Shown: piece after piece, positions 8,047-17,206 of the stretch
How positions within the stretch are numbered: position 1 is the first letter of the stretch
Layout: every line of letters begins with the position of its first letter
DNA from: Pseudomonadales bacterium
Lineage (GTDB): Bacteria > Pseudomonadota > Gammaproteobacteria > Pseudomonadales > Azotimanducaceae
Direction of reading: 5' to 3'
Length of the DNA stretch: 64,000 nucleotides
Assembly: GCA_019634925.1 (NCBI GenBank)
Contig: JAHCAL010000003.1
Location: 310,001 to 374,000, forward strand
The notes under the pieces: model-generated
What the model was told of the DNA's origin: nothing
Databases searched by the model: none
What the model saw: the letters and a program-made list of their open reading frames with translations, nothing else
Translations under genes and position numbers: made by a program

Positions 8047-8955
8047 ATGATTCACCAGAAAACGATCCGACGCCCGGTACATGCCATCGGCATCGGCGTG
8101 CATTCAGGCAAGAAAGTCCGTATGACGTTGCGCCCTGCCGGGGAGAATACGGGCATCGTGTTCGTACGCACGGACGCCGGTGGCGCCACCGTGCGTGCGG
8201 ACGCGCAGCTGGTTTCCGACACCACGCTTTCCACCAGTCTTGCCGAGAACGGCGTCGAGGTCGCGACCGTCGAGCACCTGCTCTCCGCCCTCTGGGGTCT
8301 CGGAATCGACAACCTCGTGGTCGAACTGAACGCGGCCGAAGTGCCGATCCTGGACGGCAGTGCCGAGCCGTTCGTCAAGCTGATCAGGTCGGTCGGAGTC
8401 GTGGCGCAGGCCGCGCCGAAGGCGTTCATCCGGGTGCGCCGTGAGGTGACGGTCAGCCAGGGTGACGCGGTCGCCACGCTGCGGCCGTGGGACGGCTTCC
8501 GCGCACACTATACGTTCGTTGCCGATCACCCGGTGTTCAATCGGTACCCCAAGGAAGCGACGCTGGACTTCGGTTCGACTTCCTACGCAAAGGAAGTGGC
8601 CGGCGCACGTTCGTTCGGTCTCATGAAGGAACTCGAGCAGGCCCAGGCACTCAACCGATGCCTCGGTTCGAGCCTCGCGAACGCCGTGGGCGTCGACGAT
8701 GAGCGCGTGCTGAACGAAGGCGGCCTGCGGTATCAGGACGAATTCGTCAAGCACAAACTGCTCGACGCGATCGGCGATCTGTACCTGCTCGGGCGGCCGC
8801 TCCTGGCGGAATTCGACGGCTACAAGTCGGGGCATGCGCTGAACAACAAACTCGCCCGTGCGCTCCTGCGCTGCGAGGATGCCTGGGACGTGGTGACCTT
8901 CGCCGATCCCCGCGATCTGCGCGGCGCCGGCGCCTACCTGCTGGCCGCGGTCTGA
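8047..8955 (+). CDS. lpxC: UDP-3-O-acyl-N-acetylglucosamine deacetylase
   Basis: Zn2+-dependent deacetylase carrying out the committed step of lipid A synthesis, 302 aa, usual length. Zinc-site regions are VEHLLSAL (first His), and HKLLDAIGDLYLLG with its His and Asp. The catalytic-histidine segment is KSGHALNNKL. The N-terminal IHQKTIRRPVHAIGIGVHSG is typical. GGAAG lies about eight bases before the ATG. The 183-nt upstream gap contains an AT-rich stretch and a TATAGT at 7996, so it may have its own promoter. It is not in the canonical mra/fts context here. Confidence 0.97.
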   Translation: MIHQKTIRRPVHAIGIGVHSGKKVRMTLRPAGENTGIVFVRTDAGGATVRADAQLVSDTTLSTSLAENGVEVATVEHLLSALWGLGIDNLVVELNAAEVPILDGSAEPFVKLIRSVGVVAQAAPKAFIRVRREVTVSQGDAVATLRPWDGFRAHYTFVADHPVFNRYPKEATLDFGSTSYAKEVAGARSFGLMKELEQAQALNRCLGSSLANAVGVDDERVLNEGGLRYQDEFVKHKLLDAIGDLYLLGRPLLAEFDGYKSGHALNNKLARALLRCEDAWDVVTFADPRDLRGAGAYLLAAV

Positions 8956-9063
8956 TCCGCGATCAACCGACTGCGCGGGGCGCCGCGGCGCCTCGTGACA
9001 GCGCCCGCGCACCGCTCTGCCGGTCGATCTGGTGAGGACATCGCGGTCGCACGACCCTCTGTC

Positions 9064-9069
9064 TATAAT
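9064..9069 (+). promoter_or_regulatory. Candidate -10 element of gltX
   Basis: A perfect TATAAT ends 9 nt before the gltX ATG at 9079. A start point about 7 nt downstream would give a leader of only about 3 nt. No convincing -35 is seen upstream, so confidence is modest. Confidence 0.35.
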
Positions 9070-9078
9070 CGCGCCGCC

Positions 9079-10599
9079 ATGACCGTACGCACCCGCATAG
9101 CCCCGTCCCCGACCGGCGATCCTCACGTCGGCACCGCCTACATGGCGCTGTTCAACTGGGTCTTCGCCCGCAGCCAGGGCGGGCAGTTCATCCTGCGCAT
9201 CGAGGACACCGACGTCGCGCGCAGCACGCCGGAGTCGGAGGCGCTGATTCTCGATTCGCTGCGTTGGCTCGACATCCAGTGGGACGAAGGCCCCGACGTA
9301 GGTGGCCCGCACGGCCCGTACCGGCAGAGCGCGCGCAAACACATCTACCAGGCGCACGCGCGCCAGCTGGTGGAGCAGGGTGACGCCTTCCATTGCTTCT
9401 GCTCGGCCGAGCGCCTCGACGCCATGCGTACCGCGCAGCGCGCGGCCGGCGAGAATTCACGCTACGACGGGCACTGTCTCGCACTCGGCGAAGCGGACGT
9501 TCGCGCACGCCTCGCGGCCGGCGAGCCACACGTGATCCGCATGAAGGTGCCGACGGACGGCGTGTGCGCATTCGAGGATGCGCTGCGCGGCAACATCGAG
9601 ATCCCCTGGTCCCAGGTGGACATGCAGGTGCTGATCAAGCACGACGGCTTTCCCACCTACCATCTCGCCGTGGTGGTGGACGATCACCTGATGCAGATCA
9701 CCCACATCCTGCGCGGCGAGGAGTGGATCAACTCCGTTCCCAAGCACAAGCTGCTGTACGCGTACTTCGACTGGCCGATGCCGGTCATGTGCCACCTGCC
9801 GCTCCTGCGCAATCCGGACCAGAGCAAGCTCTCCAAGCGCAAGAACCCGACCAGCGTGAACTATTACCGGCGCATCGGCATCCTGCCGGAGGCACTGCTC
9901 AACTATCTCGGCACCATGGGCTGGTCGATGCGGGACGAGCGCGAGATCTTCTCTCCGAAGGAGATGGCCGACGACTTCGTGCTCGAGAAGATCCACCTGG
10001 GCGGCCCGGTGTTCGACCTGGCCAAGCTGTCCTGGCTGAACGCGCAGTACCTGCGCAGGCTCGATGGCGAGGCGTTCATGGACCGCATCGCGGCATGGGC
10101 GCTCAATCGCGAGAATCTCGCGCGCCTGGTGCCGCTGATCCAGCCGCGCACCGAGAAGCTCGCGGACATCCTGCCGCAGGTGGACTACCTGCTCGGCGAC
10201 CGGCGGCCGCTCGCCGCGGCGGACTTCGCGCACCCGAAGCTGACGCCGGAGCAGTCCGCGCAGATTCTCGATCACGTCTCCCGCGAGCTGGATGCCATGC
10301 GGCACTGGGAACGCGATGCGCTGTTCGAGACCTGCCAGGCGCTGGCCGGGTGGATGGGTCTCAAGATCCGCGAGTTTCTGTTTCCGCTGTTCATCGCGTT
10401 GTCCGGCCGGCCGGTGGCGCTGCCGTTGTTCGATTCCATGGTGCTGCTCGGGCCGGATCTGACCCGGGTGCGTGTGCGGGAAGGGCTCGCCGCGCTCGGC
10501 GTGTCCGGCAAACAGTCGAAGCGTCTCGAGAAGGAATATCGCGCCTACCAGGTGGCGCGTGCCGGTGGCGCGAACACGGCTTCAGCAGAGGACGCCTGA
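9079..10599 (+). CDS. gltX: Glutamyl-tRNA synthetase
   Basis: Class I aminoacyl-tRNA synthetase charging tRNA-Glu, 506 aa. The HIGH-type signature is APSPTGDPHVGTAY, followed by GGQFILRIEDTD. The KMSKS-type loop is KLSKRKNP. The C-terminal ~170 residues form the anticodon-binding domain. The ATG at 9079 starts the canonical TVRTRIAPSP; the frame is open further upstream but not family-like. It overlaps the next gene as TGATG (1 nt). Whether it is discriminating or non-discriminating cannot be judged by eye. Confidence 0.96.
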   Translation: MTVRTRIAPSPTGDPHVGTAYMALFNWVFARSQGGQFILRIEDTDVARSTPESEALILDSLRWLDIQWDEGPDVGGPHGPYRQSARKHIYQAHARQLVEQGDAFHCFCSAERLDAMRTAQRAAGENSRYDGHCLALGEADVRARLAAGEPHVIRMKVPTDGVCAFEDALRGNIEIPWSQVDMQVLIKHDGFPTYHLAVVVDDHLMQITHILRGEEWINSVPKHKLLYAYFDWPMPVMCHLPLLRNPDQSKLSKRKNPTSVNYYRRIGILPEALLNYLGTMGWSMRDEREIFSPKEMADDFVLEKIHLGGPVFDLAKLSWLNAQYLRRLDGEAFMDRIAAWALNRENLARLVPLIQPRTEKLADILPQVDYLLGDRRPLAAADFAHPKLTPEQSAQILDHVSRELDAMRHWERDALFETCQALAGWMGLKIREFLFPLFIALSGRPVALPLFDSMVLLGPDLTRVRVREGLAALGVSGKQSKRLEKEYRAYQVARAGGANTASAEDA

Positions 10600-12026
10600 T
10601 GGAACTGGAGTTCTACGGCGCCGCCCGGCACGTGACCGGCTCCTGCCATATCGTCCGCGCCAACGGCCGGACCGTGCTGCTCGACTGCGGACTCATCCAG
10701 GGTGGGCGCGAGGACGAAGCGCGCAACAGCGACGCGTTTCCATTCGCAGCGGCGGACATCGATGCCGTCATCCTGAGCCACGCGCACCTGGATCACGCCG
10801 GCCGGTTGCCGCTGCTCGCCAAGCGCGGATTCGTGGGCACCGTGCACACCCAGAACGCCACGCGCGCGCTGATGGAAATCCTGCTGAACGACGCCGCGGA
10901 CATCGAGATGAGCGTCGTGCGGCGCGAGAACCGCTATCGTTCGGAGCACGGCAGGCGACTCGCCGAGCCGCTCTTTCTGCGTGACGACGTGGCCACGGCG
11001 CTCCGTCTCACGCGCGGTCACGGTTATGACACTTGGTTCGACGTTGCAGAGGGCATTCGGGCACGCTTCCACGATGCGGGCCACATCATGGGCTCCGCGG
11101 TCGTCGAGGTGGATATCGCGGAGGCCGGGGAGCGCCGCACGCTGGTCTTCACGGGCGATCTCGGTCAGTACGATTCGCCGATCCTGCGCGATCCGGTGAC
11201 GCCGCCGCGCGCCGACCTGGTGCTGATGGAAACGACCTACGGCGATCGCAACCATCGCGACCGGGCCGCGTCGCTCGAGGAATTCGGTGAAGTGATCCGT
11301 ACCGCACGGCGCGAGCGCGGCAACGTGCTGATCCCCGCGTTCGCGGTGGGGCGCAGCCAGGAGATCCTCTACCAGCTCGGCAAACATTTCGATGCGTGGG
11401 AGCTCAGCCACTGGCGCATCTTCCTCGACAGTCCGCTCGGCATCGAGGCGAGCGAGATCTACTGGGACCATGCGCACCTGATCGAAGAGGATGCCCGACG
11501 CATCTTCCGGGGCGGCGAGCACATGCCCGCGCTGCCAAACCTGCACTTCACGCGCACGGCCGCCGAGTCGAAGGCGATCAACGCCCTGAAACACGGCGCG
11601 ATCGTGATCGCCGGCAGCGGCATGTGCAACGGCGGGCGCATCCTGCATCACTTCAAGCGCGATCTCGGCAAACCCAACACACACCTGATCTTTACCGGTT
11701 ACCAGCCGCCCGGCACGCTGGGCCGACGGATCATCGACGGTGCCGACACGGTGCGAATCCACGGCGAGCTCTACCCGGTGCGCGCGCGCGTGCACACCAT
11801 CGGCGGGCTCTCCGCGCACGGCGACCAGCAGGATCTGCTGCGCTGGTACGCGGGCTTCGAAAACCGTCCGCCTGCGTACCTGGTGCACGGCGATCCGGAG
11901 GCATTGGAGGCGTTCCGGCGGAAACTCGGCGATACGAGCGACGCGCACGTGGTCGTGCCGCACGCGGGCGACCGGGTCGACCTCGCGCGCATTGCGGTGG
12001 GGGCCGGTTCGCCGCCCTCGAGTTGA
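10599..12026 (+). CDS. MBL-fold/beta-CASP hydrolase (RNA-specificity domain)
   Basis: A 475-aa metallo-beta-lactamase-fold protein of the CPSF73/RNase J superfamily. Zinc-site motif HAHLDH is at residues 61-66, preceded by LLDCGLIQGG. DAGHIMGSA supplies another His, and FTGDLGQYDSPIL the Asp. The beta-CASP and RMMBL portion carries AFAVGRSQEILYQL, AGSGMCNGGRILHH, GYQPPGTLGR and IGGLSAHGDQQDL. Likely a nuclease acting on RNA; the substrate is unknown. The ATG overlaps the gltX stop by one base, implying translational coupling. Its own stop lies within the -35 of the tRNA-Ala promoter. Confidence 0.88.
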   Translation: MELEFYGAARHVTGSCHIVRANGRTVLLDCGLIQGGREDEARNSDAFPFAAADIDAVILSHAHLDHAGRLPLLAKRGFVGTVHTQNATRALMEILLNDAADIEMSVVRRENRYRSEHGRRLAEPLFLRDDVATALRLTRGHGYDTWFDVAEGIRARFHDAGHIMGSAVVEVDIAEAGERRTLVFTGDLGQYDSPILRDPVTPPRADLVLMETTYGDRNHRDRAASLEEFGEVIRTARRERGNVLIPAFAVGRSQEILYQLGKHFDAWELSHWRIFLDSPLGIEASEIYWDHAHLIEEDARRIFRGGEHMPALPNLHFTRTAAESKAINALKHGAIVIAGSGMCNGGRILHHFKRDLGKPNTHLIFTGYQPPGTLGRRIIDGADTVRIHGELYPVRARVHTIGGLSAHGDQQDLLRWYAGFENRPPAYLVHGDPEALEAFRRKLGDTSDAHVVVPHAGDRVDLARIAVGAGSPPSS

Positions 12027-12051
12027 CACGTCGGAGGGCGCTCCCTAACAT
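12023..12051 (+). promoter_or_regulatory. Sigma70 promoter of tRNA-Ala
   Basis: A consensus TTGACA at 12023 lies 17 nt from TAACAT at 12046, followed by a GC-rich discriminator. The -35 hexamer overlaps the stop codon of the MBL-fold gene. The predicted start near 12058 leaves about 35 nt of leader before the tRNA. This is the best-matching promoter I found in the window. Confidence 0.7.
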
Positions 12052-12093
12052 TCCGCGCCTGTTCCGGATCCGCCAACGCGCGGATATCTCCGT

Positions 12094-12169
<76 letters not shown>

Positions 12170-12264
12170 CTTTGTCCCGCCTGCCGATACTGCCTCCGCC
12201 TCACTGTCCGCATAGCCCGCGGCAAGGCCCCATTGTTGGCCCGCAGGTTGACTGCCGTTCCCGC

Positions 12265-12294
12265 ATGACAAGACCCGCCCCGGTCTCGTATAAC
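12265..12294 (+). promoter_or_regulatory. Candidate promoter of the SDR gene
   Basis: ATGACA at 12265 and TATAAC at 12289 are separated by 18 nt, ahead of the SDR gene at 12339. By-eye match only. Confidence 0.35.
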
Positions 12295-12338
12295 TCCGCC
12301 ATCAACATCAGTTTCGGACACACGCCGGGGGAGGCAAC

Positions 12339-13184
12339 ATGGGCATGCTGGATGGAAAGGTCGCGATCATCACCGGGGCCGGGACGGGGATCGGACGCGC
12401 TCACGCGCATCTGTTCGCGGCGCAGGGCGCGCGGGTGCTGGTGAACGACACGGGTGCAGCACTCGACGGCACCGGCAGCAGCGCTGCCGCCGAAACGGTG
12501 GCAGCGGAAATTCGCGCGGCCGGCGGCGAGGCGGTCGCGGACACCACCAGCGTCGCCTCGTTCGAAGGCGCCAATGCGATCGTCAGCCATGCAGTCGAAC
12601 GCTTCGGGCAGCTCGACATCCTGGTGAACAACGCGGGCATCCTGCGCGACCGGACGCTGCTCAAGATGAATCCGGAGGAGTGGCAGGCGGTGCTGGACGT
12701 GCACCTGACCGGCACCTTCGCGTGCCTGCAGGCCGCCGCGCGGCGCATGAAGGATCAGGGCACGGGCGGGCGCATCGTCAACACGTCGTCCAGTTCCGGC
12801 ACGCTCGGCAACTTCGGGCAGATCAACTACGGGGCCGCGAAGGCGGGCATTCATGCGCTGACCCGGATCGCGTCGATGGAGCTCGCGCGTTACAGCATCA
12901 CCGTGAACGCCATCGCGCCGAACGCCTACACCCGCATGACCCGCGACCTGCCGGGCATCGCCGCCATGAACGAGGCAAACTACGGCCCGCAGTTCATGGC
13001 GCCGCTGGTCTGTTACCTCGCTTCCGACGAAGCCGGACACGTCACCGGGCAGACGTTCGGCGTGAACGTGAATCACCTGTTCGTCTACAAGATGATGACC
13101 TCGCAGGGCGTCGACTCCATGGGCGGCGAGCCGTGGGATCCGGCGCGTATCGGCGCTGTCATCGATCGCGTCATCAACTGGTGA
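12339..13184 (+). CDS. Short-chain dehydrogenase/reductase, MFE-2 hydroxyacyl-CoA dehydrogenase-like
   Basis: A 281-aa classical-type SDR with an NAD(P)-binding GAGTGIGRAHA, NNAGI, and active-site Ser and YGAAK (Tyr-x-x-x-Lys). The insertion after the first strand (NDTGAALDGTGSSAAAE) and the sequence ILRDRTLLKM resemble the (3R)-hydroxyacyl-CoA dehydrogenase domain of peroxisomal multifunctional enzyme 2. It is followed by a thiolase on the same strand, which fits a beta-oxidation or side-chain degradation step. Start ATG at 12339 with GGGGGAGG upstream; an internal ATG two codons later is possible. Confidence 0.86.
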   Translation: MGMLDGKVAIITGAGTGIGRAHAHLFAAQGARVLVNDTGAALDGTGSSAAAETVAAEIRAAGGEAVADTTSVASFEGANAIVSHAVERFGQLDILVNNAGILRDRTLLKMNPEEWQAVLDVHLTGTFACLQAAARRMKDQGTGGRIVNTSSSSGTLGNFGQINYGAAKAGIHALTRIASMELARYSITVNAIAPNAYTRMTRDLPGIAAMNEANYGPQFMAPLVCYLASDEAGHVTGQTFGVNVNHLFVYKMMTSQGVDSMGGEPWDPARIGAVIDRVINW

Positions 13185-13220
13185 GCGGGTCACATCCGTG
13201 TGGGTCGCGCTCTGCTCGAG

Positions 13221-13282
13221 TGCGGCCCGCATTCGGTGCGGCCCGCACCCGGTGCGGCCCGTACCCGGTGCGGCCCGCACGG
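13221..13282 (+). repeat. 16-bp tandem direct repeat, about 3.9 copies
   Basis: Units starting at 13221, 13237, 13253 and 13269 share TGCGGCCCGCACCCGG, with the first and third copies carrying one or two substitutions and the last one truncated. The array sits between the SDR and thiolase genes. It is non-coding as far as I can see. It could be a slippage product or repeated protein-binding sites. Confidence 0.85.
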
Positions 13283-13374
13283 ACGTGTCTGGCACGCTCG
13301 TGTAGAATCCTCGCCTCGATTCCGAGCCGGCGGGGCGACTCGCCTGACAATATTCAAGAAAACGGAGAATCTAC

Positions 13375-14616
13375 GTGACCAGAGAAGCCTGGATCATCGA
13401 TACGGCGCGCACGCCGCGCGGCATCGGCAAGGTGGGGCGCGGATCGCTCGCCCACCTGCACCCGCAGCACCTGTCCGCCACCGTGCTGAACGCGCTGAAG
13501 GCGCGCAACGGCATCGACACCGCGGCGGTCGACGACGTCATCTGGGGATGCAGCGCCCAGCGCGGCAAGCAGGGATCCTGCATCGCGCGCATGTCGCTGC
13601 TCGCGGCGGGTTGGGATACCCGCGCGAGCGGCGTGACGCTGGACCGCTTCTGCGGCTCGGGCATCACCTCGGTCAACATGGCCGCTGCGAGCATCATGTC
13701 CGGCATGGAGGATCTCGTGGTCGCGGGCGGCGTGGAGATGATGTCGTACACCGCTCAACTCGCCGCGCAGGGCGGCGGGGGCATGCTCGACGCGGGCAAC
13801 CTGCGTCTGCGTGAGTTGCATCCGCAGCCGCACCAGGGAATATGCGCCGACGTGATCGCGACGCTGGAAGGCATCACCCGCGAGCAGGTCGACGGGCTCG
13901 CGTTCGAGAGCCAGCAGCGCGCCAAGGCGGCGCTCGAGAACGGTCATTTCGCGAAGAGCGTGGTGCCGGTCTTCAACGAGGACGGCACGCTCGCGCTCGA
14001 TCGCGACGAGTTCCCGCGCCCGCAGACGACCCTCGAAGGGCTCGCGCAGCTGCCGCCGGTCTTCGAGACCTTCATGCCGCTGCCGGTCGACGAGTCGGGC
14101 GAGACGTTCGACTCGATCGTACGCCGCACGTACCCGGACCTGCGCATCAATCACGTGCATCATGCCGGCAATTCGTCGGGCGTCGTAGACGGCTCGGGCG
14201 GTGTGCTGCTCGCTTCGCCCGAGTACGCGAAGGCGCAGGGCTGGAAGCCGCGTGCGCGCATCGTCGCCATGGCGAATGCCGCCGGCAGCCCGGAGCTGAT
14301 GCTGAACGAGCCGGTGCCCGCGGCGCGCAAGGTGCTGAAGAAGGCCGGGATGAGCCTCTCCGACATCGACCTGTTCGAGGTCAACGAGGCGTTCGCTGTG
14401 GTGGCCTACAAGTTCATGCGCGATCTCGAACTCGATCCGGCGAAGGTCAACGTGAACGGCGGCGCGATTGCCCTCGGTCACCCGATCGCAGGCACCGGTT
14501 CGATCCTGATCGGCACGATCCTCGACGAGCTCGAGCGCCGTGACCTCGCGACCGGCCTCGTGACCATGTGTGCGGCGGGCGGCATGGCGCCGGCCATCAT
14601 CATCGAGCGGATCTGA
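13375..14616 (+). CDS. Thiolase (acetyl-CoA C-acyltransferase)
   Basis: A 413-aa thiolase-superfamily enzyme catalysing thiolytic cleavage of 3-ketoacyl-CoA or the reverse condensation. The nucleophile cysteine is in DRFCGSGITS. The active-site histidine lies in GGAIALGHPIAGTGS and the second catalytic cysteine in TMCAAGGMAPA. NEAFAVV is also conserved. The start is GTG at 13375 with GGAG nine bases upstream. A TAGAAT -10-like element is at 13303. Together with the upstream SDR it forms a plausible beta-oxidation pair. It ends 18 nt before a bidirectional hairpin. Confidence 0.93.
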   Translation: MTREAWIIDTARTPRGIGKVGRGSLAHLHPQHLSATVLNALKARNGIDTAAVDDVIWGCSAQRGKQGSCIARMSLLAAGWDTRASGVTLDRFCGSGITSVNMAAASIMSGMEDLVVAGGVEMMSYTAQLAAQGGGGMLDAGNLRLRELHPQPHQGICADVIATLEGITREQVDGLAFESQQRAKAALENGHFAKSVVPVFNEDGTLALDRDEFPRPQTTLEGLAQLPPVFETFMPLPVDESGETFDSIVRRTYPDLRINHVHHAGNSSGVVDGSGGVLLASPEYAKAQGWKPRARIVAMANAAGSPELMLNEPVPAARKVLKKAGMSLSDIDLFEVNEAFAVVAYKFMRDLELDPAKVNVNGGAIALGHPIAGTGSILIGTILDELERRDLATGLVTMCAAGGMAPAIIIERI

Positions 14617-14633
14617 TCTGCATATGCTGCGTG

Positions 14634-14651
14634 CGCGGGGTTCGCCCCGCG
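14634..14651. terminator. Bidirectional hairpin terminator with UUCG loop
   Basis: CGCGGGG-TTCG-CCCCGCG is a perfect 7-bp GC stem with a stable UUCG tetraloop. It sits between the convergent thiolase and glutamine-amidotransferase-like genes. There is no long U-run, so termination strength is uncertain. Confidence 0.65.
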
Positions 14652-14652
14652 T

Positions 14653-15876
14653 TCACTCCTGCATGCCCTGGTAGAGCAGCCGGATGAACAGGCGAATGCC
14701 GTCGTTGTCCTTCAGTTCCTGGTATCTGGGCCCCGGTCGGCGGCCGATGTCGCGGATGTCCGCCATCAGCTCGGGGTGGAACTGGCAGGTGAACGAACGC
14801 CGGATGCTGTGGGTCTCCCAGTCCTTGTAGTAGATGCACGTCGTGCCGACCTCGGTCAGCACGTCGGCGTCCACCCGCGTCTGGGAGAGGATCTCGACCG
14901 CGTAGGGAAGCGTCAGCAGCCATGCGAGCGGACTCACGGCGAGCTCGTACCGGATCGGTACGATGGTGTCGTGCAGCTCACCTGGCACGTGACTGGCGCC
15001 GGAGCGCCTGCGGTAGGGGAGCAGTGCACGCGTACCGATTTCCACTGATTCGTTTCTGGCTACCGCGAAACAGGTGTCGTTCCAGCTGCGCGCGACGATA
15101 TTGTCACCCTTGATGACCGGCAGGGTCTCGCCGACCGCCGCGATGCGTTTGCAGACGCGACGCAGTGAGGCCAGTGCGAGCCCGGTGGCGTCGAGTGGCA
15201 GACGCCGTGCGGCGGTCGTCTCCCGTACTGCGCGCCGGATCAGGCGAACGTGGGCGGCCGCGGCGAGCTGGTGTCACAGACAGATGAAGACTGCCGGGCC
15301 GGTACCGGACGAGCGCCGCAGGAGCAGCTGTTCCAGCAGGGCGAGAACATCTTCGGCACCTGCCCGTGTGCCATCGAAGCTAGCCGGATCGTAGGCGGAC
15401 GGATTGCCGCCCTGGATCACCGTCGCCATGCCGGCGCTCAGCACGTTCGCCCGTCTTGCCGGATGCGCGATTCCGCTCTGCCAGACCGGATACAGGATCG
15501 AATCCGCGTCGGCGGTCTGCTGCAGTACGTAGGCGACGTTCTTGGACGCCCGTCCCGTCTCCAGCCGCGGATTGATGCCCACGTTGGGCCAGGGCTCCAC
15601 GATCGACACGCTCTGGCGATACAGTTGGGGAAGGGCCAGCAGCAGCTCGAAGGTCGCAGCGCTGTCGATGACCTTCTCGAGCGGCGGCGCGATGCCCCAT
15701 TCGAACGTGCCGGCGTGGGCGAGCTCGTCGCGCCCTGGAAACGGCGTCGGCGAGGTGCGGTCGCGCAGGAAGTAGCCGAACAGAGCGTGCACCGATTGCA
15801 CACTGGTCGGATGCCGTCCCAGGATGCCGGGCGCAGTTCGCCAGCCCAGTTTCTCGAGCAGGTGCGGAACCGCCAT
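14653..15876 (-). pseudogene. Class-I glutamine-amidotransferase-like gene with in-frame TGA at the nucleophile motif
   Basis: One continuous frame of 408 codons interrupted only by TGA at 15276-15274, codon 201. The first part (200 aa) ends AVFICL; the frame resumes directly with HQLAAAAHV and runs to LLYQGMQE. Replacing the TGA by GGA would restore ICLGHQ, the canonical class-I amidotransferase nucleophile motif. The His-Glu pair is intact downstream in CQFHPELMADI. The N-terminal ~185 residues are not recognised. The ATG lies 7 nt after the glgC stop, so it is coupled to glgC. Either a one-base nonsense mutation or a sequencing error; a restart at GTG 15045 would lack the cysteine. Confidence 0.8.
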
Positions 15877-15883
15877 GCCTGGA

Positions 15884-17206
15884 TCAGCTGGCGGCGGCGA
15901 ATGCCGGGTGAGTGGTCGTCTGCGATCGTGCGCCCTGGTGCTGGGTGTGGTGATCGACGTCGGCCTGGGTCAGCACCCGGACACCGCCCGGCGTGACCAG
16001 GCATGGAATGGTGTCCTCGGTCGCGGGAACGCCGATCCGGGTGCCGGCGGGTACCTGGCAGCCGGCCGCGACGATCGTGTTGCGCAAGGTGGTGCCGTCT
16101 CCGATTACCGCGTCCGGCAGGACGACCGTGTCCTGGAGCAGCGCACCGCTGCCGACGCGCACACCCTCGCCCAGCACCGAGTGCACGACGATGCCGCCGG
16201 CGATGGTGCAGCCCGGCCCCAGGCTCGAGCGGACCGCGGTGCCCTCCAGTGGCACGACCCGGGCAGCCGGATCCAGCGGTTGCACCCGGGCGCCGCTGCC
16301 GGCGAGGAACCGCACCGGGTGCGGGTTCGCAGTGCCCGACAGGATCGGCCACTCGAGATCGCTTGGATCGAGGCCAGGGGTGCCGTCCAAGAGGGCCATG
16401 CTGGTCTCATGGTACGCATCCGGCGTCCCGACGTCGCGCCAGAAGCAGGCACGGCCGTCGCGATCGTGGAATCGGTAGGCATGGACGTGTTGCGAGCGGA
16501 TGATCCGCGGAATCACGTCGTTGCCGAAGTCGTGCGACGAGGTGGGCGCGGCCGCATCGTCTGCGAGCACCCGGGCGAGCATCGCGAAGTCGAACAGGTA
16601 GATGCCCATGGATACCAGCGCGCGGTCGGTGTGCCCGGGCATCGGGGTCGGCTGCGCTGGTTTTTCCGCGAATGAATCGATGCGGAAGTCCGGGGTCGTT
16701 CCCAGAACTCCATAGCGGGACGCCTCCTCGAGCGGCGCCTCGATGCACGCGACGGTCGCACTGGCGCCGCTTGCAAGGTGGGCGGCGATCATGGGCCGGT
16801 AGTCCATCTGGTAGATGTGGTCACCGGCGAGGACCAGCAGCAGCCGCGGGGCGTGTGTGCGCAGGTTGTCGAGATTGCGGTACACCGCATCGGCAGTGCC
16901 GTGGTAGCGACCGTCCGGCGCCTGGCGTGCGGCATCCCAAAGTTCGATGCAGTGACGCGTGCGCCGTTGCTGGTTCCAGGCCCGCCGCACGTGTGACGCG
17001 ACGGTTCGCGCCTGGTACTGGGTCACCACGCCGATCCGGTGAATGCCCGAATTGAGACAGTTCGACAGGCTGAAATCGATGACCCGATAGCTGCTGCCGA
17101 AGGTGAGCGCCGGTTTGGCGCAGGCGGTGGTCAGTGCACCGAGACGTTCCCCGCGTCCGCCAGCGAGCACGAGCGCGACCACGCCATGCGGCAGGTCGGG
17201 ATTCAT
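15884..17206 (-). CDS. glgC: Glucose-1-phosphate adenylyltransferase (ADP-glucose pyrophosphorylase)
   Basis: Makes ADP-glucose from ATP and glucose-1-phosphate, the committed step of glycogen synthesis; 440 aa from the chosen ATG. Nucleotidyltransferase motifs include LVLAGGRGERLGALT, AKPALTFG, SLSNCLNSGIHRIGVVTQY, GTADAVYRN, LVLAGDHIYQMDY, EKPAQP and FWRDVGTPDAY. The C-terminal left-handed beta-helix region carries hexapeptide repeats. An in-frame ATG 17 codons upstream also exists. The last ~35 residues are His/Gln-rich and less conserved. It is followed at 7 nt by the interrupted amidotransferase gene. Confidence 0.95.
   Translation of the reverse strand: MNPDLPHGVVALVLAGGRGERLGALTTACAKPALTFGSSYRVIDFSLSNCLNSGIHRIGVVTQYQARTVASHVRRAWNQQRRTRHCIELWDAARQAPDGRYHGTADAVYRNLDNLRTHAPRLLLVLAGDHIYQMDYRPMIAAHLASGASATVACIEAPLEEASRYGVLGTTPDFRIDSFAEKPAQPTPMPGHTDRALVSMGIYLFDFAMLARVLADDAAAPTSSHDFGNDVIPRIIRSQHVHAYRFHDRDGRACFWRDVGTPDAYHETSMALLDGTPGLDPSDLEWPILSGTANPHPVRFLAGSGARVQPLDPAARVVPLEGTAVRSSLGPGCTIAGGIVVHSVLGEGVRVGSGALLQDTVVLPDAVIGDGTTLRNTIVAAGCQVPAGTRIGVPATEDTIPCLVTPGGVRVLTQADVDHHTQHQGARSQTTTHPAFAAAS

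Noticed and set aside
13221..13282. CRISPR array
   Set aside because: Units are contiguous 16-mers without spacers and no cas gene is present.
15274..15276. In-frame TGA as a selenocysteine codon
   Set aside because: The position corresponds to Gly in the CLGHQ motif, not to Cys, and I recognised no SECIS-like hairpin just downstream. GGA to TGA nonsense or a base-call error is simpler.
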